Made by a program: the position numbers and the translations under genes | The notes under the pieces: model-generated | The model's database searches: none | What the model saw: only the letters and a program-made list of their open reading frames with translations | What the model was told of the DNA's origin: nothing | Part shown: positions 4,555 to 6,354 of the stretch, piece after piece | How positions within the stretch are numbered: the stretch's first letter is position 1 | Layout of the letters: every line of letters begins with the position of its first letter | DNA from: Gammaproteobacteria bacterium | GTDB lineage: Bacteria > Pseudomonadota > Gammaproteobacteria > J113 | Assembly (NCBI GenBank): GCA_003694425.1 | Contig: RFJX01000198.1 | Location: forward strand, 1-6,354 | Length of the DNA: 6,354 nt | Reading direction: 5' to 3'

Positions 4555-6047
4555 GCCCGGGTCACCCGGCGGGCGCGGGAAAGCCAGTCGGCCACCGCGG
4601 CGTGCCACTGTTCCCGGGGGCTGTCCAGTCCGAGGGAGGTTTCCCGGACCCCCTGCCCGATGGCCTCGAGCAGGGGTGCGATGCGTTCCGGCTCCACCCC
4701 CTCGAGGAGGCCGTCGTTGAAGGCCACCAGCCATGCGAGCTGGTACCGTGCCGGAAGCGGGGAGAGGCGGTCCTGCTTCAGGACCTCACGGAGCAGGCGG
4801 CCGCGCTCTATCGCGGCCTCCATGGTGGCCTCCAGGCGGGCGCCGAAGCGGGTGAACGCCTCCAGTTCCAGATACTGGAGATAGTCGAGCTTCATGCGGC
4901 CGGCCTCCTCCCTGATGCGCGGATGCTGGGCCTGGCCGCCGATGCGCGAGACGGAGCGGGCGATATCGATGGCAGGCCGGAAGCCTGCGGAAAAGAGGGT
5001 TCGGTCCAGGTAGATCTGCCCGTCGGTGATCGAGATCAGATTGGTCGGGATGTAGGAGGCGATCTCCCCCAGCTTGGTCTCGACGATGGGCAGTGCCGTC
5101 ATGCTGCCGCCGCCGTTGGCCGCGTTCAGACAGGTGGCCCTTTCCAGCAGCCGGGCATGGACCGAAAAGATGTCGCCCGGATAGGCCTCGCGCCCCGGAG
5201 GACGACGGAGCAGCAGGGAGAGTTCGCGGTAGATCCGGGCATGGGTGGAGAGGTCGTCGTAGACCACCAGGACATGCCGGCCCTGCTGCATCCAGTACTC
5301 GCCGACGGCACATCCCGCGTAGGGAGCCAGGTGTTGCAGGCCGGGCAGACTGCTGGCCTCCGCAACCACCAGGGTCGTGTAATCCAGGGCGCCGTGGTCG
5401 CGGAGTGTGTCGATGGTATCGACCACCGTAGAGCGTTTCTGGCCGATAAGTACATAGACGCACAGGACATCCTGGCCCCGCTGATTGATCACGGCATCGA
5501 GGGCGACGGAACTGCGGCCCAGCCCCACATCACCGATGAGCAGCTGCCGCTGCCCCTTGCCGATGGGGATCATGGTGTCGACGATCTTGAGGCCGGTATA
5601 GAGCGGGTCGTGGACGAAGTCCCTGGCAGTGATGGCAGGGGAGGGTGCCTCCAGTGGCTGCCAGCACCTGCTGGCAGGCGGGTCCCTGCCATCCAGGGGG
5701 GCACCGAGCGGGTCGATGATGCGCCCGATCAGGTCATCGCCCACCGGTATGCTCAGGGTACGGCCGGTGCGCAGGGCCGTGGTGCCGGCGGTCAGTGATT
5801 CGGTATCGTGCAGCAGCACGGCACCGATGACTCCCTCCGTGAGGTCGAACACCACCGCCCGGCTGCCATCCGCGAACTCCAGGATCTCGTCCATGGCCGC
5901 AGAGGGCAGACCTTCGAGCCAGGCGATGCCGTCACCGACGGAGGTGACGCGGCCCCGTTCACTGATCCGCAGCGCCGGGCGATAGCTCTGCAGCCACCGT
6001 GCCTGGCGCCCGAGCAACCCCTCCTTGAGGCCGGCAGGCTCACTCAT
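4551..6047 (-). CDS. atpA: F-type ATP synthase alpha subunit (alternate/N-ATPase type), Walker A Lys replaced by Arg
   Basis: Alpha subunits alternate with beta in the F1 head and carry the regulatory, non-catalytic nucleotide sites. The protein has 498 residues. In order: an N-terminal barrel region with [16 protein letters not shown] (32-47); the start of the nucleotide domain [13 protein letters not shown] (108-120); a P-loop reading GDVGLGRSS at 172-180; the Walker B region VLVVYDDLS (259-267); the highly conserved [15 protein letters not shown] (278-292); [15 protein letters not shown] (334-348); and SVSRIGG (365-371), with the Arg that reaches the neighbouring catalytic site. The usual alpha P-loop is GDRQTGKT, so the lysine is Arg178 here. 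The start is ATG 6047, with GTG 6050 also possible, and it overlaps the upstream stalk gene by about 8 bases. The stop overlaps the gamma start. Its nearest relatives are probably the alternate alpha subunits of N-ATPases; that is inferred from gene order and divergence. Confidence 0.95.
   Translation of the reverse strand: MSEPAGLKEGLLGRQARWLQSYRPALRISERGRVTSVGDGIAWLEGLPSAAMDEILEFADGSRAVVFDLTEGVIGAVLLHDTESLTAGTTALRTGRTLSIPVGDDLIGRIIDPLGAPLDGRDPPASRCWQPLEAPSPAITARDFVHDPLYTGLKIVDTMIPIGKGQRQLLIGDVGLGRSSVALDAVINQRGQDVLCVYVLIGQKRSTVVDTIDTLRDHGALDYTTLVVAEASSLPGLQHLAPYAGCAVGEYWMQQGRHVLVVYDDLSTHARIYRELSLLLRRPPGREAYPGDIFSVHARLLERATCLNAANGGGSMTALPIVETKLGEIASYIPTNLISITDGQIYLDRTLFSAGFRPAIDIARSVSRIGGQAQHPRIREEAGRMKLDYLQYLELEAFTRFGARLEATMEAAIERGRLLREVLKQDRLSPLPARYQLAWLVAFNDGLLEGVEPERIAPLLEAIGQGVRETSLGLDSPREQWHAAVADWLSRARRVTRA
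5658..5677. repeat. perfect 8-bp hairpin inside atpA
   Basis: CTGCCAGC and GCTGGCAG flank the four bases ACCT, forming an uninterrupted stem with a tight loop within codons for about residues 124-130 (PASRCWQ). This lies in a poorly conserved linker of alpha. It could form in the transcript and slow ribosomes, or be chance in GC-rich coding DNA. Confidence 0.35.
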
Positions 6048-6354
6048 CACGGGTCAGCGCCACGAAGCCGTTCAGTTCCTGGCGCAGATTCGCATCCAGC
6101 ACCCACGAACCAATGGTAATACGTACCCCCGCCAGCAGTCCCGGGTCCTGTTCGAGGCGTAGCGGCCGTTCTCCGGGGACCAGCCTCGCGATTGCCTGCT
6201 CGAGCCGCTGGCGCTGGCCTTCCGGAAGCGGGAAGGCGCTGGCGATGATGACGGCTTCCGGCGCCGTGCCCAGGCGCTTGCGCAACGCCTCAAGGCGTCC
6301 GGATGGCAATGCCTCCAGTTCGGCGAGGGCCATGTCGACCAGGCGTTCCTGGAC
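6040..6354 (-). CDS. atpF: ATP synthase stalk subunit, C-terminal delta-like domain (b/delta fusion type; cut by window edge)
   Basis: Only the last 104 residues are visible; the gene enters from beyond the right edge in an open frame. The visible part resembles the C-terminal domain of the delta/OSCP subunit, which ties the peripheral stalk to the top of F1. [21 protein letters not shown] is the first strand and helix (about 35-55 of the visible part). [31 protein letters not shown] is the typical DPxLxxGxxIxxGxxxxDxxLRxxL ending (written here as a pattern). In alternate N-ATPase operons this domain is carried at the C-terminus of the b subunit (AtpF), with no separate delta gene. In housekeeping operons the same position would be atpH (delta). 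Gene order after it (alpha, gamma, then the end) favours the fused AtpF, but the membrane helix that would prove this is outside the window. The stop overlaps the alpha start. Confidence 0.75.
   Translation of the reverse strand, partial: VQERLVDMALAELEALPSGRLEALRKRLGTAPEAVIIASAFPLPEGQRQRLEQAIARLVPGERPLRLEQDPGLLAGVRITIGSWVLDANLRQELNGFVALTRDE

Noticed and set aside
4555..4734. 60-residue N-terminal extension of the gamma subunit frame
   Set aside because: It overlaps alpha coding sequence in another frame, is Arg/Gly/Pro-rich and unlike gamma. The GTG at 4554 gives the normal length and a GTGA overlap.
4602..5798. A 398-codon open frame on the plus strand, opposite atpA
   Set aside because: It is exactly antisense to a well-conserved alpha subunit, its translation resembles no family, and such frames are common opposite GC-rich genes.

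Overview
The window is GC-rich DNA, densely packed with genes, most likely from a gammaproteobacterium. The basis is the RsmA sequence, the TRAP-type DctQM permease, overlapping start/stop codons throughout, and long spurious open frames on the antisense strand. I cannot name a genus from sequence alone. The window cuts two genes: the TRAP large permease at the left edge and an ATP synthase stalk gene at the right edge.

Layout. On the minus strand from right to left: (i) the end of an F-type ATP synthase operon (6354 to 3667), with the C-terminal part of a b/delta-type stalk subunit, then alpha, then gamma, each overlapping the next by a few bases. The operon stops after gamma, with no beta gene following. 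That order fits the alternate 'N-ATPase' type operon (beta and epsilon first; b, alpha, gamma last) better than the housekeeping operon, where beta follows gamma. (ii) rsmA/ksgA (2149 to 1325), standing alone without pdxA or apaG. (iii) A TRAP transporter operon (from 1066 leftward) consisting of a 33-codon small ORF with an excellent Shine-Dalgarno site, then dctQ, then dctM (cut).

On the plus strand between rsmA and the ATP synthase genes sits a two-gene unit (2477 to 3636): a bacterial archaemetzincin zinc protease with complete catalytic and structural zinc motifs, followed 8 bases later by a SagB/ThcOx-like FMN nitroreductase. It is divergent from rsmA and convergent with the ATP synthase operon.

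The two longer gene-free stretches carry structure. The 258-base stretch before the small ORF (1067-1324) holds a cluster of TGACC/GGTCA half-sites and an inverted pair of DnaA-box-like sequences. The 327-base stretch between rsmA and the archaemetzincin (2150-2476) holds a 9-bp inverted repeat just upstream of a -10-like hexamer. The points most worth a second look are the small ORF translationally coupled to dctQ, the archaemetzincin/SagB-like pair, and the Walker A lysine-to-arginine change in the ATP synthase alpha subunit.
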